Origin: Lasioglossum baleicum
Lineage: Eukaryota > Arthropoda > Insecta > Hymenoptera > Halictidae
Assembly: GCF_051020765.1 (NCBI RefSeq)
Contig: NC_134948.1
Coordinates: forward strand, 4,890,501 to 4,954,500
DNA: 64,000 nt
Direction: 5' to 3'
The notes under the pieces were generated by a model. It ran no database searches and was not told where the DNA came from. It was given only the letters and a program-made list of their open reading frames with translations. Numbering within the stretch: position 1 is the stretch's first letter; the number at the start of each line of letters is the position of its first letter. Of this stretch, positions 24,901 to 36,185 are shown piece by piece. The translations under genes were made by a program, and so were the position numbers.

Positions 24901-26275
24901 CGCGCGCCTCTATGACGTACGGAACGTACACCCCTGTTGGCCGCGTTGCCGCATTTTAGGCGGATTTTTAATTGTTAATAACTCAACAACGAAGCTGAAA
25001 TCGCAATTCTTTTATTCTTCATTTTCGTCGTATACTATCGTCGAGAACCACCCTTACATTTTCTCCCTGTCGTCGAACGCCCTGTATACAGGGTGAGTCA
25101 CCTAACGTTGCCACCTCAAACATCTTTGTTGTTTTTATTTGGTACCGTGTGAGCCCCATTTTACCATTCAACTTTGTCCCTCAGACATTTGACGTATCTT
25201 TAACAACAACAAAGATATCTGAGTTGGCAACGTTAGGTGACTCACCCTGTATATGTATAATGAAGTCACAGTGCACTTTGATATAAATGGAAAACGGAAT
25301 TATTTATAAATGAACTTTTGCATTCGTGTACCGAGCGTACACTGAGAAAAAAATCCTGTCGAAACAAAAAAAATATATGTTGATTCAATAAGATGTACTA
25401 TTGAATAGTGCCAATATCATATGAACTTATTTTAATATTTGATACTATTGAATTTCAATAGCAAAACTCATTTCCGCCAATCATATAAGCGAATAGCTTG
25501 ACATCAATGTTTTGAAAAAAATAAGATATGGCCTCGAACCAATTCCAGTATAAATCAATACATTTCTCAAATTTTTTTAACAACATATCTGATTGAAGGA
25601 AAAAGAGAAATATTACGAATAATAATGTACGGTATTGAATCGAATAATATTTTCAATCATTTCATGATAGACAATTCAAATACATCACAATTTGCTTCTA
25701 AATTTCATACTATTGAAAAGAGTACATTGATATTGATAGAAGTGAAAAAATTACAATAACACGCGTGTTATTGAAGTAACTACCTTTTTTTCTCAGTGTA
25801 GAAAGAGTCAGAGTCCGCAGAATCTCTAAAATCTGCAAACTTCTCAATTTTATCTGGTCAAATAAATCACATTTCGTGAAATTTTCGAAGCTGTCGCGTC
25901 TGAAATATTAAATGGGCTTTTTAGTCGTGCGAAATAGCACATTTAGAGTGAAGTATAATTTTAAGTGCACTAAACGGAGGTCATTGGCACCAACGCATTT
26001 ATTCCCGAAGATTTTTCATCTGTCTAAAGTTTGAAGATCGTCTAGTGGTCAGTTCTTGGTTGGAAAATACGTTCAGCAAAAGTGGAGAGGCGCGAGTTCT
26101 GATAGCGTCGGTTCGCAATCGACCGGCACAGATACAGTGAAAATAGAGTTTGTAACACACTTGTCGACCGACCCTGGTTCCGTTCCACTGGCACTAAAAT
26201 CGATCGATTTCAGGCGTCGACGACCTGCAGATCAGCGAGAGCGAGCATTATCTGTTCTGGTACAAGCTACTATAA
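21904..26275 (+). CDS. CG3556: Secreted transcobalamin/intrinsic-factor-like protein with C-terminal DUF4430-type segment (CG3556-like), 6 exons, 504 aa
   Basis: Predicted secreted protein of the cobalamin-binding (intrinsic factor/transcobalamin) family; the vertebrate members carry vitamin B12, while the ligand of the insect members is not established. Exons: 21904-22006, 22225-22465, 23140-23387, 23474-23902, 24077-24610, 26214-26275. All introns are GT-AG and the frame closes at TAA 26273. An in-frame TAG lies just upstream of the start. Residues 10-33 form a signal peptide (MAAVMVLLCLGVLDLARC). Alpha/alpha-barrel type motifs follow: QRDKDAGWGN (61-70), QQQRLDGSFG (198-207) and QQRADGSF (242-249). 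Residues ~290-385 are an Asn/Ser-rich linker dense in N-glycosylation sequons. The end carries TYHFWLLYRL, PGGVDDLQISESEHYLFWYK, the Gly-Val-Asp and Tyr-Leu-Phe-Trp-Tyr pattern of the DUF4430-type C-terminus. Complete and undamaged. Naming after Drosophila CG3556 is by recollection of the architecture. Confidence 0.88.
22590..23105. repeat. 15-bp minisatellite filling intron 2 of the CG3556-like gene
   Basis: About 34 imperfect units of 15-16 bp, consensus near YGCGTGCAATTTGRA, run without a break across about 515 bases of the 674-base intron. Because 15 is divisible by three, the minus strand stays open and gives a long repetitive ORF (Thr-His-Ser-Asn-type pentapeptides), which is an artefact of the repeat. 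Confidence 0.9.
25085..25254. mobile_element. Foldback MITE, GGGTGAGTCACC family (copy 1, 170 bp)
   Basis: Ends tatacagggtgagtcaccta and taggtgactcaccctgtata form inverted repeats. They continue inward through aacgttgcca and tggcaacgtt, and catctttgttgttttta and aacaacaacaaagat, so arms are over 50 bp. Related copies lie at 28.0 and 31.1 kb. The terminal TA fits a Tc1/mariner-type duplication. Confidence 0.8.
25340..25798. mobile_element. TIR element with CACTGAGAAAAAAA ends (459 bp)
   Basis: Begins cactgagaaaaaaa and ends tttttttctcagtg, with TA duplicated on both sides (25338-25339, 25799-25800). The interior is AT-rich with recurring tactattgaa motifs and no ORF. A non-autonomous Tc1/mariner-type element is the best reading. 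Confidence 0.75.
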
Positions 26276-26343
26276 AGTGCAACGAAACGTTTCGACGTTC
26301 CGTCGGGACGCACACAGTTTTGAAGTACATATAATAGAGGAGA

Positions 26344-26349
26344 AATAAA
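26344..26349 (+). promoter_or_regulatory. Poly(A) signal of the CG3556-like gene
   Basis: AATAAA 69 bases after the stop codon, followed by a purine-rich tract. Confidence 0.65.
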
Positions 26350-27873
26350 GGAAGAGGGAGAGAGAGAGAGAAAAAAAAGCGAAAAGAACGAACGAACGAG
26401 GAGTAAAACAGAGAATAGAGATGTATTCCTAGTTGCTCGAGAAACCGAGAAAGCTCGTTCTACTCACTGCCATCGCTAAGCAACGTATTTTCAGGAGCAG
26501 TTCCCGTAAGGAACGAAGCCTTGTTACGCGTCAACATTGTTCGGGAGACGTTAGAAGAGCTGGCAGTGACAGTTCTGGAACTCTGCTACGATAGAGCCCC
26601 GCCGATCATTTTCTCGCGGATCGGCGAGACAAACCGCTAAATAACAAGAAAAAAAACCACGAAACAAAAAAAAAACAGAAGAATGAAACGCTATACTTTT
26701 ACGAAGAGTGTAAGACGGACGGAGGACTGACAAAACGCATGATGAAGGGGGCGCGACGAGTGGTGTGTGCGACAATCCGATATGGTGCATTTTCTCTCGT
26801 ATTCCTCTCCTTTTCTCGCGTACGCGCGGCGATTTTAGCCTCAGTAAAGTTAGATTCTCCATAAAATGGGGTTACTTCGAGCAACCCACAGAATTTTAAG
26901 AAATTGATATGATTTGATTCGAAAAAATGAATGTCGTAGGACATGTCCTGGAGTCTTTTTGTCCGGAGCGGATTGTTTCAGTACATTCCTGCCACTATAA
27001 CTGCCTCAGGGCTCTGCTACCTCATCATCCTAATATAGATACGTTGCTGTTCTGGCCGCGCATGCGCGAGAAAAGATGCACCATATCGGAACACTTGTCA
27101 GTGCGACTGGTCGTCGTATCGTAATCGTAAAAAAAAAAGAGAAGAACGTAATCGTAACACCGTAAACGTAACCGTATCGTATCGTAATTGTAATCGTAAT
27201 CGTAAAACCGTAATCGTATCGTATCGTAATTGTAAGCTAAATGCATAACATTTTCTATGAAACTGCAATGCACAACCACGTTGTACCTATTTACATGATG
27301 ATACATGGTGATAATCGCAACGACGAGACAACAGAACAAACAACCCTGTCGATTGATATTTAATAAATCCTCCCCAACCCCACCCACCACCCCCCGACCC
27401 CGCATCCATACGTAATATGTATTAGCGAAAAGTAATCTCTCTCCGACTCCTTGATCTAACGAGCTGCGCTGCGTGTATTTTGCTTGACACAACGTGATCC
27501 CGGCGCGCTGCCGAACGACGATTTTTCAGTTTTTCTTCGAGGAACACGACACGCGTCTTTTCGGTCGGATGATTTTCATGATTTGCCGAACGTCGTTCTC
27601 GCAGTGTGTACGGTCTCTTTATTTGCAAAACTTTCAGCTAATAAAGCGTAAAACCACCAATCGCCGTTTTCCTTTGTACGATGACTCTCCTTTGTCGAAT
27701 GGGATCCGGGGAAGGGGAACTGTGACCGATGCAATGTTTTCGTTTTTATACTACAGGATGCCGCAAGAGCGATTTGCAATTTTACATAGACGCAACATTG
27801 TTTAAACGTACCGTACGGATTTGTTGCCTTCGTATACAGGATAATCGATTTTTATTAACAAGCCTGTTAATGG
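26350..27873. other. Interval downstream of the CG3556-like gene, no supported gene
   Basis: Overlapping short frames on both strands without domains. The only clear structure is the cgtaat/cgtatcgta simple repeat listed next. Confidence 0.5.
27116..27236. repeat. Degenerate (CGTAAT)/(CGTAT) simple repeat
   Basis: Alternating cgtaatcgtaa and cgtatcgtatcgtaattg blocks, interrupted once by an A-rich stretch. Two related sub-blocks are visible (27170-27205 and 27207-27236). Confidence 0.75.
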
Positions 27874-28010
27874 TAGACAGCGGATTTGATGCATTTGTGA
27901 CGAAATAGCTGTAATTTAAAACAGTAAAAACATTAGAAGAATTTGAAAATATTCTTGTGTTATATTTCCCACCTGTTCGAACCAAGTTTTTCTTCCAAGA
28001 ATATTTCCAT
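27874..28010 (+). mobile_element. Left part of the TAGACTGCGG hAT MITE
   Basis: Begins tagacagcggatttgatgca and runs through the motif ctgtaatttaaaacagtaaa and acattagaagaatttgaaaa. This interior is one monomer of the adjacent satellite, in single copy. Confidence 0.65.
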
Positions 28011-28030
28011 TTTATACTAATATATAATAT

Positions 28031-28256
28031 GTATGCGGGGTGAGTCACGTAACGTTGCCACCTCAAATATCTTTGTTGTTTTTAAAGATACTAAAGGACA
28101 TGAATGTCTGAAGGACAAAGTTCAATGGTAAAATGTGGCTCCTACGATACCAAAAAATTTTTAAACATTTTTTAGTATCGTGTGAACCCTATTTTACCAT
28201 TCAGCTTTGTCTTCCCGACATTTGACGTATCTTTCAAAACAACAAACAATTGAGGT
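28031..28256. mobile_element. Foldback MITE, GGGTGAGTCACC family (copy 2, 3' end lost)
   Basis: The left arm gcggggtgagtcacgtaacg matches copy 1. The interior holds an additional hairpin (taaaatgtggctcctacgat / gtatcgtgtgaaccctattt region). The right arm stops after aacaacaaacaattgaggtg, without the terminal gtgactcaccc. Confidence 0.65.
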
Positions 28257-28676
28257 GAAATTTTTATTGGTGCCACAGAGTCGCCACTCGAGTGCGAAAA
28301 GAAACTTTTGTATTTCCCTCCAGTTTGTGGCAATTTAATTGATTGGTAACGTCGAGAACGACACAACCTGCGGTACTTGGAAGGATGGTCCATCTGCCTG
28401 CAACAATTCCGAATCGTTCCCACCCACTCGTTCTGCAACTCCGTCGATCAACCACGTCCTCCTGCGAAGCTGCTGCCACGTTCTTCTGTATCATGGGAAC
28501 AGGTAAGAAGAATCGATTTTTGAATGATTCATAATAATATACAAGATCGATCGATCCACCCCCTATTTGAAAAGAGGGCATCCAAAGGCTTTACGAAAAG
28601 AAATTTTATTTGAAAAGAAAGGGATTGAGAGCCTCTTGAAAAAAATGATAGATTGTAACGTCCGATTGATAATAAA

Positions 28677-29815
28677 TAGAATGCTGATTTTATGCAATTA
28701 TGACCAAGATGAGTAGGTGTAATATAAAACAGTAAAAACATTAGAAGTGTCTACAAATACTGTCATATTCTAAGTGTAATTTAAAACAGCAAAAACATTA
28801 GAAGAATCTAAAAATACTGTCATATTCTAAGTGTAATTTAAAACAGTAAAAACAGTAGAAGAGTCTACAAATTCTGTCATATTCTAAGTGTAATTTAAAA
28901 CAGTAAAAACATTAGAAGAATCTACAAATACTGTCATATTCTAATGTAAGTGTAATTTAAAACAGCAAAAACATTAGAAGAATCTAAAAATACTGTCATA
29001 TTCTAAGTGTAATTTAAAACAGTAAAAACATTAGAAGAATCTACAAATACTGTCATATTCTAAACAGCAAAAACATTAGAAGAATCTAAAAATACTGTCA
29101 TATTCTAAGTGTAATTTAAAATAGTAAAAACAGTAGAAGAATCTACAAATACTGTCATATTCTAAGTGTAATTTAAAACAGTAAAAACAGTAGAAGAGTC
29201 TACAAATTCTGTCATATTCTAAGTGTAATTTAAAACAGTAAAAACATTAGAAGAATCTACAAATACTGTCATATTCTAATGTAAGTGTAATTTAAAACAG
29301 CAAAAACATTAGAAGAATCTAAAAATACTGTCATATTCTAAGTGTAATTTAAAACAGTAAAAACATTAGAAGAATCTACAAATACTGTCATATTCTAAAC
29401 AGCAAAAACATTAGAAGAATCTAAAAATACTGTCATATTCTAAGTGTAATTTAAAATAGTAAAAACAGTAGAAGAATCTACAAATACTGTCATATTCTAA
29501 GTGTAATTTAAAACAGTAAAAACAGTAGAAGAGTCTACAGATTCTGTCATATTCTAAGTGTAATTTAAAACAGTAAAAACATTAGAAGAATCTACAAATA
29601 CTGTCATATTCTAATGTAAGTGTAATTTAAAACAGCAAAAACATTAGAAGAATTTAAAAATACTGTCATATTCTAAGTGTAATTTAAAACAGTAAAGACA
29701 TTAGAAGAATCTACAAATACTGTCATATTCTAAGTGTAATTTAAAACAGTAAAAACATGAGAAGAATCTACAAATACTGTCATATTCTAAGTTTGTATAA
29801 TAAATGCACAAGAAG
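28677..29815. repeat. Satellite of 19 monomers (~57 bp) with a 335-bp higher-order repeat, inside a hAT MITE
   Basis: The array starts after a recognisable but decayed MITE left end (tagaatgctgattttatgca, 28677). Nineteen monomers follow, of type gtgtaatttaaaacagtaaa then aacattagaagaatctacaa and atactgtcatattctaa. Variant monomers recur in fixed order: one with gagtctacaaattctg, one ending ctaatgtaagt, one with cagc and ctaaaaat, a normal one, a short one lacking gtgtaatttaaa, and one with aaatagt. The marker gagtctaca occurs at 28861, 29196 and 29531, exactly 335 bp apart each time, so the unit of later amplification is a six-monomer block. The monomer is the interior of the MITE family. 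Confidence 0.9.
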
Positions 29816-31112
29816 ACAAAATCGGAATTAAAATGGAGCGAAGTGGTTAGGCCTCGGTGGAAGGGGAATAGCGAGTTGAATAAACCACAAGGGAACGATC
29901 ATAATAAAAATATTGCGCTAACAATTTGAACTTTGTTAAGCTGGGACTAGAAGGAATCTATTCCACCGTTGATTTCCGCGATATACCGCTCCCCACCGCC
30001 GCACTATGGCTTTTTCCACACATCCGCCATTCACCCCTCGCCGTCTCTCTATCGGTATATCGTTGCAATTATGCGGATATAGGAAGCGCGTGCGAAACGA
30101 TCGATGCTCGCGCGTTCAGGGAAAAAGGGAAAACTCGCTCTCGGAAAGAGTGAACGAAGGCAGCGAAGGGAGAAAGAAAACAACTCTGCCCACGAGACAT
30201 TCGACGGAACGTTGAAATTCGGACAGGTGTAACACCTGCTTCTTGCAAGTACTGCATTTACCGTTGAACGCACGGTGACAAGTGCATTGCGGATCTCCGC
30301 GGCGTGTGCGAGTGACCCATTAATAGGCTTCCGAGTCATTGTGCTTCGACCAAGAGGCTCTGGCACTTTTCTTTGCGATCGTAATCTCGAAGGAAGTACT
30401 AAATCGATGTACAAAAATGTGAAAAGAAGTCCCCTGTTACGAGTCAGTTTGAAAAAGAAATGAGATGTGAGAATTTTTATGGGAATTCCAATTTTTTTTT
30501 TTCAACAAGAAATTCGCAATGTTCCGGTCGGAATCGCGAGTTTGCTTTAACGTGCGATCTTCTTTAAACGGCGTGGCGCGCGAGGAGCAGCTCGCGTGCC
30601 TATTGTGTCGGATGATCAAGGAGGAGCGCGTCGAACGGAATTACGAAGAGGAGGGGCACGCGAGATATCGGAATAGAAATAAACAGCGAAGAACACCGGG
30701 AGAAAGGGAACGTTCTAATCGGTTGATACACGATAGCGATACGGGGGTTCAACCCTTAAACCAACCCCCACATCCACTGAGAACGACAAAACATTACCAT
30801 TCCAAAAAAATTATGTTCGTGCCTTCAGGATTGGTGACTTGATCAGCGAGAGATACGGATAGTAAATTCCTTCCTTGTGATTAAGGGACGAACAATCGCG
30901 TTCTGAAATTCCTTCTTTGAAAATGGGAAACTGTAGCGAGATTAAAGCAATCAATCGACGAGCAGGGAGGAGGAAATCTGCGGAATTAACATTGGGAACG
31001 ATTGTTAAAATTCGGAAGAGCGATGCCTGTCATAAACTCGAGTCTTCGTGTGTGCTTTAGTGGAATTTCGTCGGTATTTTTGAGCCTGCTGAAAAGCATA
31101 TTCGAAGTAGAG
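29816..31112. other. Unannotated interval
   Basis: No exon with both a plausible reading frame and splice sites is recognised. It has moderate GC content and a purine-rich part at 30120-30180. Confidence 0.5.
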
Positions 31113-31305
31113 CATACCGGGTATTTCATCTAACTTGACCACCTTAAATATCTCTGTTGTTTTTGAAGATACGGCAAATGTCTTTTTTGGTATCGTATGA
31201 GCCCCGTTTTACCATTCAACTTTGTCCCGCAGCCATTTGACGTATCTTTAAAAACAACAAAGATATTTAAGGTGATCAAGTTACGTGAAACAACCCCGGT
31301 ATATA
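31113..31305. mobile_element. Foldback MITE, GGGTGAGTCACC family (copy 3, diverged)
   Basis: Arms ataccgggtatttcatctaa and ttacgtgaaacaaccccggt pair, as do aaatatctctgttgtttttg and aaaaacaacaaagatattta. The interior shares attcaactttgtcc and catttgacgtatcttt with copies 1 and 2. Confidence 0.75.
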
Positions 31306-32222
31306 AAATATAATAATATTAATCTTTAAAAGTAAATTATAAGCTCGTCAATGTGTGCGACGTAAAAGCCCTGATCATTAATTTCCCAAAGACCAAGACC
31401 CGAGGAAGCCTTTGGTTCTTCCATCAGAAAACACTTTTTCCAGCTTGCCGAGGAGAGAGGGGACGTCTGAAAAATGAGATTAACGTAACGAATTTTCTAA
31501 TAATGTCTCAGGTAATTATCGAGTCAGCCTGGCACATGGTAAATTCGCTGGCGAGCGTGTTGGTGATGGCGGCGTTCTCGTCGGTGTGTTCGTGTGTGTG
31601 TGTGTGTTTTTTTTTCGGCGTTTTCGTGGCTCGTTCAGCGAGTCGCGAGCGGCAAGTGTGCCCGGTCTCTAACGGACCCGACGAAGCGTCGTAATTTCAG
31701 CAAGAATAGAACGAGGTCGTGAACCAGACGTCCGACGGACGAACGTCAGAGGGAAGGAGAAATAGTCAGGAGGTCTGGTTTCGGATGGCGGAGGGGGGGG
31801 GTTGCGATGGGGAACAGAGAAACGAAGCGCGGAGAGAAACAGAGACACAATTGAACAGAGCGGAGAGAGAGAGATACCGAAAGAGAGAGAGAGAAACAGT
31901 CGGCAGAGACGAATGTATAAATGGACAGACGTTTAGGCGAAGAGAGGGAAACGTCGGGAGAACCTCGTTACGAAATCATTTCGCCAGCGCATCGCCGCGC
32001 GATGGATCGATCGCAGCCATTTTGCATCCAGACCGTGCTCAATGATTAATCCCTGTAGCCCGCTCCGGTTCCCGCTTCACGGTATCATCGAACAAGCCCT
32101 GCCTCGACTTAACCTTAGCAAGACCGATCGCGAGAACTGATACAAGACCAACTTCCTCTCGAAACGTTACCCTTAAACAATTTTTTTGTTTCGTTCGCTT
32201 CTGAGTTTAACTGAAATTCGAA
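31306..32222. other. Unannotated interval
   Basis: Short frames only. A (GT)n run lies at 31590-31608 and a GA-rich purine block at 31800-31900. Confidence 0.5.
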
Positions 32223-32230
32223 TTCTAGGA

Positions 32231-32426
32231 CAGTGGTTCTTAAACTGAGGTCCGCGGCCCCCCTGAAAAAAGGTCATTTGAATCATTTTCATGTTCAAAA
32301 TGTTTCATGTTTTCACATTCTCATGTTTCAAATTAAGTCTCAAGAACTACGTGAAATGCCTAGGGTTGGCATGGGGTCCGCAAAGAAAATGGAGGGCCCC
32401 GGACTGCATAAGTTTAAGAACTACTG
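32231..32426. mobile_element. Short hAT element (196 bp) with perfect 8-bp target duplication
   Basis: The element begins cagtggttcttaaactgagg and ends agtttaagaactactg, inverted repeats of the CAGTGGTTCT hAT type. The 8 bases on each side are identical (ttctagga at 32223-32230 and 32427-32434), which is the hAT signature. No ORF. A ttcaaattc-rich simple stretch follows to about 32525. Confidence 0.9.
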
Positions 32427-32819
32427 TTCTAGGAGATTCAAGTTCAAATTCAAACTCTGGTGAATTCAAATTCAAGCTCCAGGAGATGCAAGTTCAAATT
32501 CGAATTTCGATTACAATTCAAATCCCGGGGTAACAAGCTACAGCGGCGCTTCGAGTTCGATTCCTGAAGAACGGCCGAGAATCGTCGAATCAATTGTTCT
32601 CGATCAACCGGCCTGAACAGTTTCCAACGGGACGAATTTCACAGATCTCGGCGAGCTTTTGTACCGGGTCAGGACCGACCCAGGGTCGCCAGCTGAACTA
32701 CGATAAATGCATCGGTACGTGGAACCGTTTGCAGTGGTCGATGGTGGTTCGACAAACTCGGGTGCTCAATCAGCGATTCCGGTGTTTCTGTGGCGGCCAC
32801 GCGTGTCCCTGAGGTGAGA

Positions 32820-33340
32820 AGGTGAAGAGGTGAGAAAAGAGAGGCGAGACAGCTCGAGAGGAAGAGGACGAAGAAGAGAGGAGAAGTACGTAGAACGTTA
32901 AGCTGGAAGAAGGAAGAAGGAAGAAAGCGCGAGCGGAGTGTGGAACGGGTAGACGGTTTCAAGGAGTAGGCTCTATATTTATCGCGGCAATAAGGTGGCT
33001 CGAGGCCGAATGTCGTCGCGCGGCGTGGCTCGGCGTGGCTTCGCTTGGCTTGGCGTGGTGCGCGGCGTGGCCGGAGGTCGGAGGGCGGATGGCGGGGTGG
33101 AAAACGGGAAACGCGACGGTGGAGACCGGCATCGTTGGGACAATCGGTGGCTGTCGTTACCGTTAACGACGCACCGTCCAATACCGTCGCCACTCGCCTA
33201 TTTCTTTTTCCTCTTCCGTTCCTTCTAGCCCTCCTTCTCGCTTCATCCTCTCAGTTCTCTTTCTCTCCTTATCTCGCTCGTGGCAGCTCTCCTAGTTTTA
33301 CTCGAACCAGCGACTCGAGTAGTCGCCTCTAGCCACCCAG
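32820..33340. other. GC-rich island: purine block, (GGCGT)n core, pyrimidine block
   Basis: 32820-32945 is GA-rich, 33000-33075 holds ggcgtggc and cgtggct repeats, and 33195-33290 is CT-rich. The same order recurs in other islands of the window. No coding exon is supported. Confidence 0.5.
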
Positions 33341-33690
33341 CCGCCACCACTCTTCCAATATTCCTACCCTAACCCAAACCCCCGGCATCCACGCGACGAC
33401 GACGGGTGTGTCTTGCGAAGCTCGATCGATCTGCCAGATCGATTCCCGATCTCCACCGATGCGGCCGTCGATCGGACGCAATGTCTATTAACCCTTTGCA
33501 CTCGGAACCATTTTAACTCGGAGACCAAACATTCCCACCCAGAATATTTCCATTACACGTGATCTTTTTTTCTTCATTGCATAAAAATGATTTCAACGCA
33601 ACGTTCACAATCTTAGAAGAAATATACCACTTTTACTCGGAGGAGTCTGTAGGATCAGTGTACGTAATAAAAAAATCTTATGGAAAACAA
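33341..33690. other. Unannotated interval with one TTAA-type MITE end
   Basis: The end ttaaccctttgcactcgg starts at 33489 and matches the terminus of the 15.7-kb element. No matching right end is evident before the foldback element that follows. Confidence 0.4.
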
Positions 33691-34063
33691 TTAAACCGAC
33701 CTCGAAGAAACGTGCACTAAAAAGTACGAAATAATTTCCATTCAATTTATGTGAACACACTTGAACTTAAATATAGTACAATCTTTTCGGAGGCGGCGCA
33801 AAAATTAAAAATTTTCCACACGACAGATGTTGCTGATTATGATTTCATTGGAATATGGCGGACTTGGAAATCAGTAGGCGGGAAGAGAAAATACATTAAT
33901 ATATGAAAGCGTGTAGAAGAATTTAAGGATTTTCGTAATTTCCGTTGTTGAAAATTTTCAATTTTGCGCCGCCTCCGAAAAGATTGTATTGTAAAAAAAT
34001 AACAAAAGAAAAAAAAGGCACATACGGATCGAATTGAGTAACCTCCTTCTTTTTCGAAGTCGC
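33691..34063. mobile_element. Foldback element, CGGAGGCGGCGCAAA family (copy 1)
   Basis: The left arm carries ttaaaccgacctcgaa, the motif gcactaaaaagtacgaaat, and tacaatcttttcggaggcgg. The right arm returns as ccgcctccgaaaagattgta. Its outer right end is different and holds the reverse of the gacttcgaaaaa-ggaggttactcaattcg motif also present at 38.04 kb. Confidence 0.75.
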
Positions 34064-35160
34064 TGTCGCAGGTGAGGCACGGAAAATTCTTGAACTTATA
34101 AATTCGACGTTCGACAGTCGAGTTTTGTTCCTTCAAGAGCCGACTTTCGGATGAAGATCTGTAATAATCCAACCGCAGGATGGTTGTTGGTCGACCACCG
34201 TCCACGAAATCTCAATTAATCCTTCGCCGGGGGTGGCCCGGAAAAATGGGGTAGATTTTCCGCGTAGCCGAGCAAACGTGATCGGAAGAGAGACGGGAAG
34301 GGTAGACGCGACACTCGTCGGATTGGCCTCGTTCTTCCGCAATTTCCCGCCCCCGTGAAGCGCCAGCTCGCCTCGAGCTATGGTGTTTTCTGTTGGCGCG
34401 GCGAGCGAGGCGTTCGCCAATAGCGTTTCGAAGCGATCTACGCTGATCCGAGTATAATTAACGGGGTCTACTTCGATATCCATGGGATTTCGATGTCCGA
34501 GCCGATTCCGGTGGCTAGCGGGAAAACGCGACGATGGCGCATGCCGGTGCGAAAACGATCCATCGATCGGTCACGATAAGTGGAGAAGAAGAGATAGACG
34601 ATAGAAAAGTGAGATAACCAGGGACGATAAGCGTGGGCGGTGGGCTTGCGAATCGTGGCGCACGAGTCCCCGAAATTCGATTACTCGCCGCAGCCACGGC
34701 ACTTTGCAAAGTCTGACGCGGTGTTGGAGAGAGAAGAGGACAGAGAGAGAGAGAGAGAGAGAATGAGGAGAAGCTCGTGGAGGCGGTGGAGGCGTGACGG
34801 CACGCGTCGCCGACAGAAAGAAACTCGTTGCCAGTTTCGTTTGATCGAATGCCGTCGACTAGCTGGCCTCTGAAGGGCACATCCGGACGAGGGCGTCGGA
34901 AATGCCCCCGAAACGACACCTCCGACCGCGAGAAAACATAGAAACACGTTGTGGAACGTGTGGGTGGTATTCTGACACGTGGCCCGGAATTTTTTCGGAA
35001 TTTCCCCACGCGATTATTTGCAGAAACGGGCCATTTTTTGGCACGGGTCACCCGTTTGCTAACGAGACGCAGGGGTTGACGTTTAGGGGAACGTTTCTCG
35101 ATGCTCCGATTGGTTCTCGACAGTTCGATAGTTGATCCGCCAGTTGTGCATCTACTCGAG

Positions 35161-35191
35161 TTTGTCATAAATGCATAGAATCCGCAGTCTA
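35161..35191. mobile_element. Right-end fragment of the TAGACTGCGG hAT MITE
   Basis: Reads tttgtcataaatgcatagaa then tccgcagtcta, identical in pattern to the right ends of the complete copies. Confidence 0.55.
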
Positions 35192-35761
35192 GTCGTTAGG
35201 TCAGCTATTTTCGTTAGGGACAACAGGAGGATCGGTGCGGATCTCATAGGGACAGACTCCGGGATTCTTTCGTTTGAAATTCGAGCGATATTCGCAAGTT
35301 CCTTCGAAGCCGAATGAAACTAGCTACTTTCGTCTAGCAAGATCGCAGTCGATGCCGAAGAAGCGGGAACTGCAGAAAATCGATGCGGAACGATTGAAAC
35401 GGATCGAGTCTCGCGACGTTTCGTCGGCGACTGCCACTCGCTTCTCTCGGAGGGGTTGAAAACTCCGACGCGCGACGCCCACGACGGAGAAACGTTTCGT
35501 GGAAGACGTTCCCCCGGTTTCGAAGCGCGAACTCTTCGGAATCGTTGAAAGGTGAAATCGAAACCCCCGCAGTAATCTCTCTCGGCATCGTCACCGCCAC
35601 CCCCCTATCTGCTCGTAGCCGTGGCGCGGCCGTTTCGCCCCCTCGCAGTTTTTCCCTCCCACGGTTTCCCTCTCTGTCGCTCGGGGCTCTCTCTTTCGCC
35701 CTCTCTTTGTCTGTCGAATGGCTCGCAGTCACAGAGAGAGAGCCGCATACGGAGTAACCGA

Positions 35762-36185
35762 GGCGAGGTGGTGCGAGGCGAGGCGAGGCGAGGCGCACGT
35801 GCGAGTACGCGGTCGCTCGTTTGGCGTAGATATGTATGCGCGTTCGCGTAATAGCCTCGTTCCTGCCGTGCTCGATGGCAGATACGTGCGGCGTCGCGCA
35901 GCTCCGTTCCAAGAGTTTGGGTCTGCGCGATAAACGATACCGTGGCGTGCCTCGTCTGGGTTCGCCTCGGCCAGCCTCGCCGCGCCACGTTGCGCGCCGT
36001 ACCGTGCCACGCCATGCCGCGCCACGCCACGCCACGCCACGCCAGAACCGCCCGCCACGCCATACCCTGGGTCATGATAGACGCGGTCTGGCGTGGCCTC
36101 GTGCCGTCGTCGTGCCGCGAATCGCGGATCGCGGATCGTCGGGGGTATATACGGCCAGAACCCGTGGCGAGGCGAGGCGAGACGA
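35762..36185. repeat. GGCGA/GCCAC pentanucleotide repeats
   Basis: Runs of gaggc at 35762-35800 and 36165-36183, and of gccac (cgccacgccacgcc) at 35985-36062. The gccac run is the reverse complement of the ggcgt runs at 33.0 and 39.8 kb. Confidence 0.8.

Larger units (their letters stand above)
24611..26213 (+). other. Intron 5 of the CG3556-like gene, carrying two MITEs
   Basis: The donor is gtatgt and the acceptor gatttcag. Reading straight through the donor adds only 16 codons and a stop at 24658-24660, and would lose the conserved last exon. The two insertions at 25085 and 25340 make up nearly 40 percent of the intron. Confidence 0.85.

Noticed and set aside
28717..29795. Regularly spaced repeats as a CRISPR array
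   Set aside because: Eukaryotic context and the units are contiguous tandem monomers with no unique spacers.
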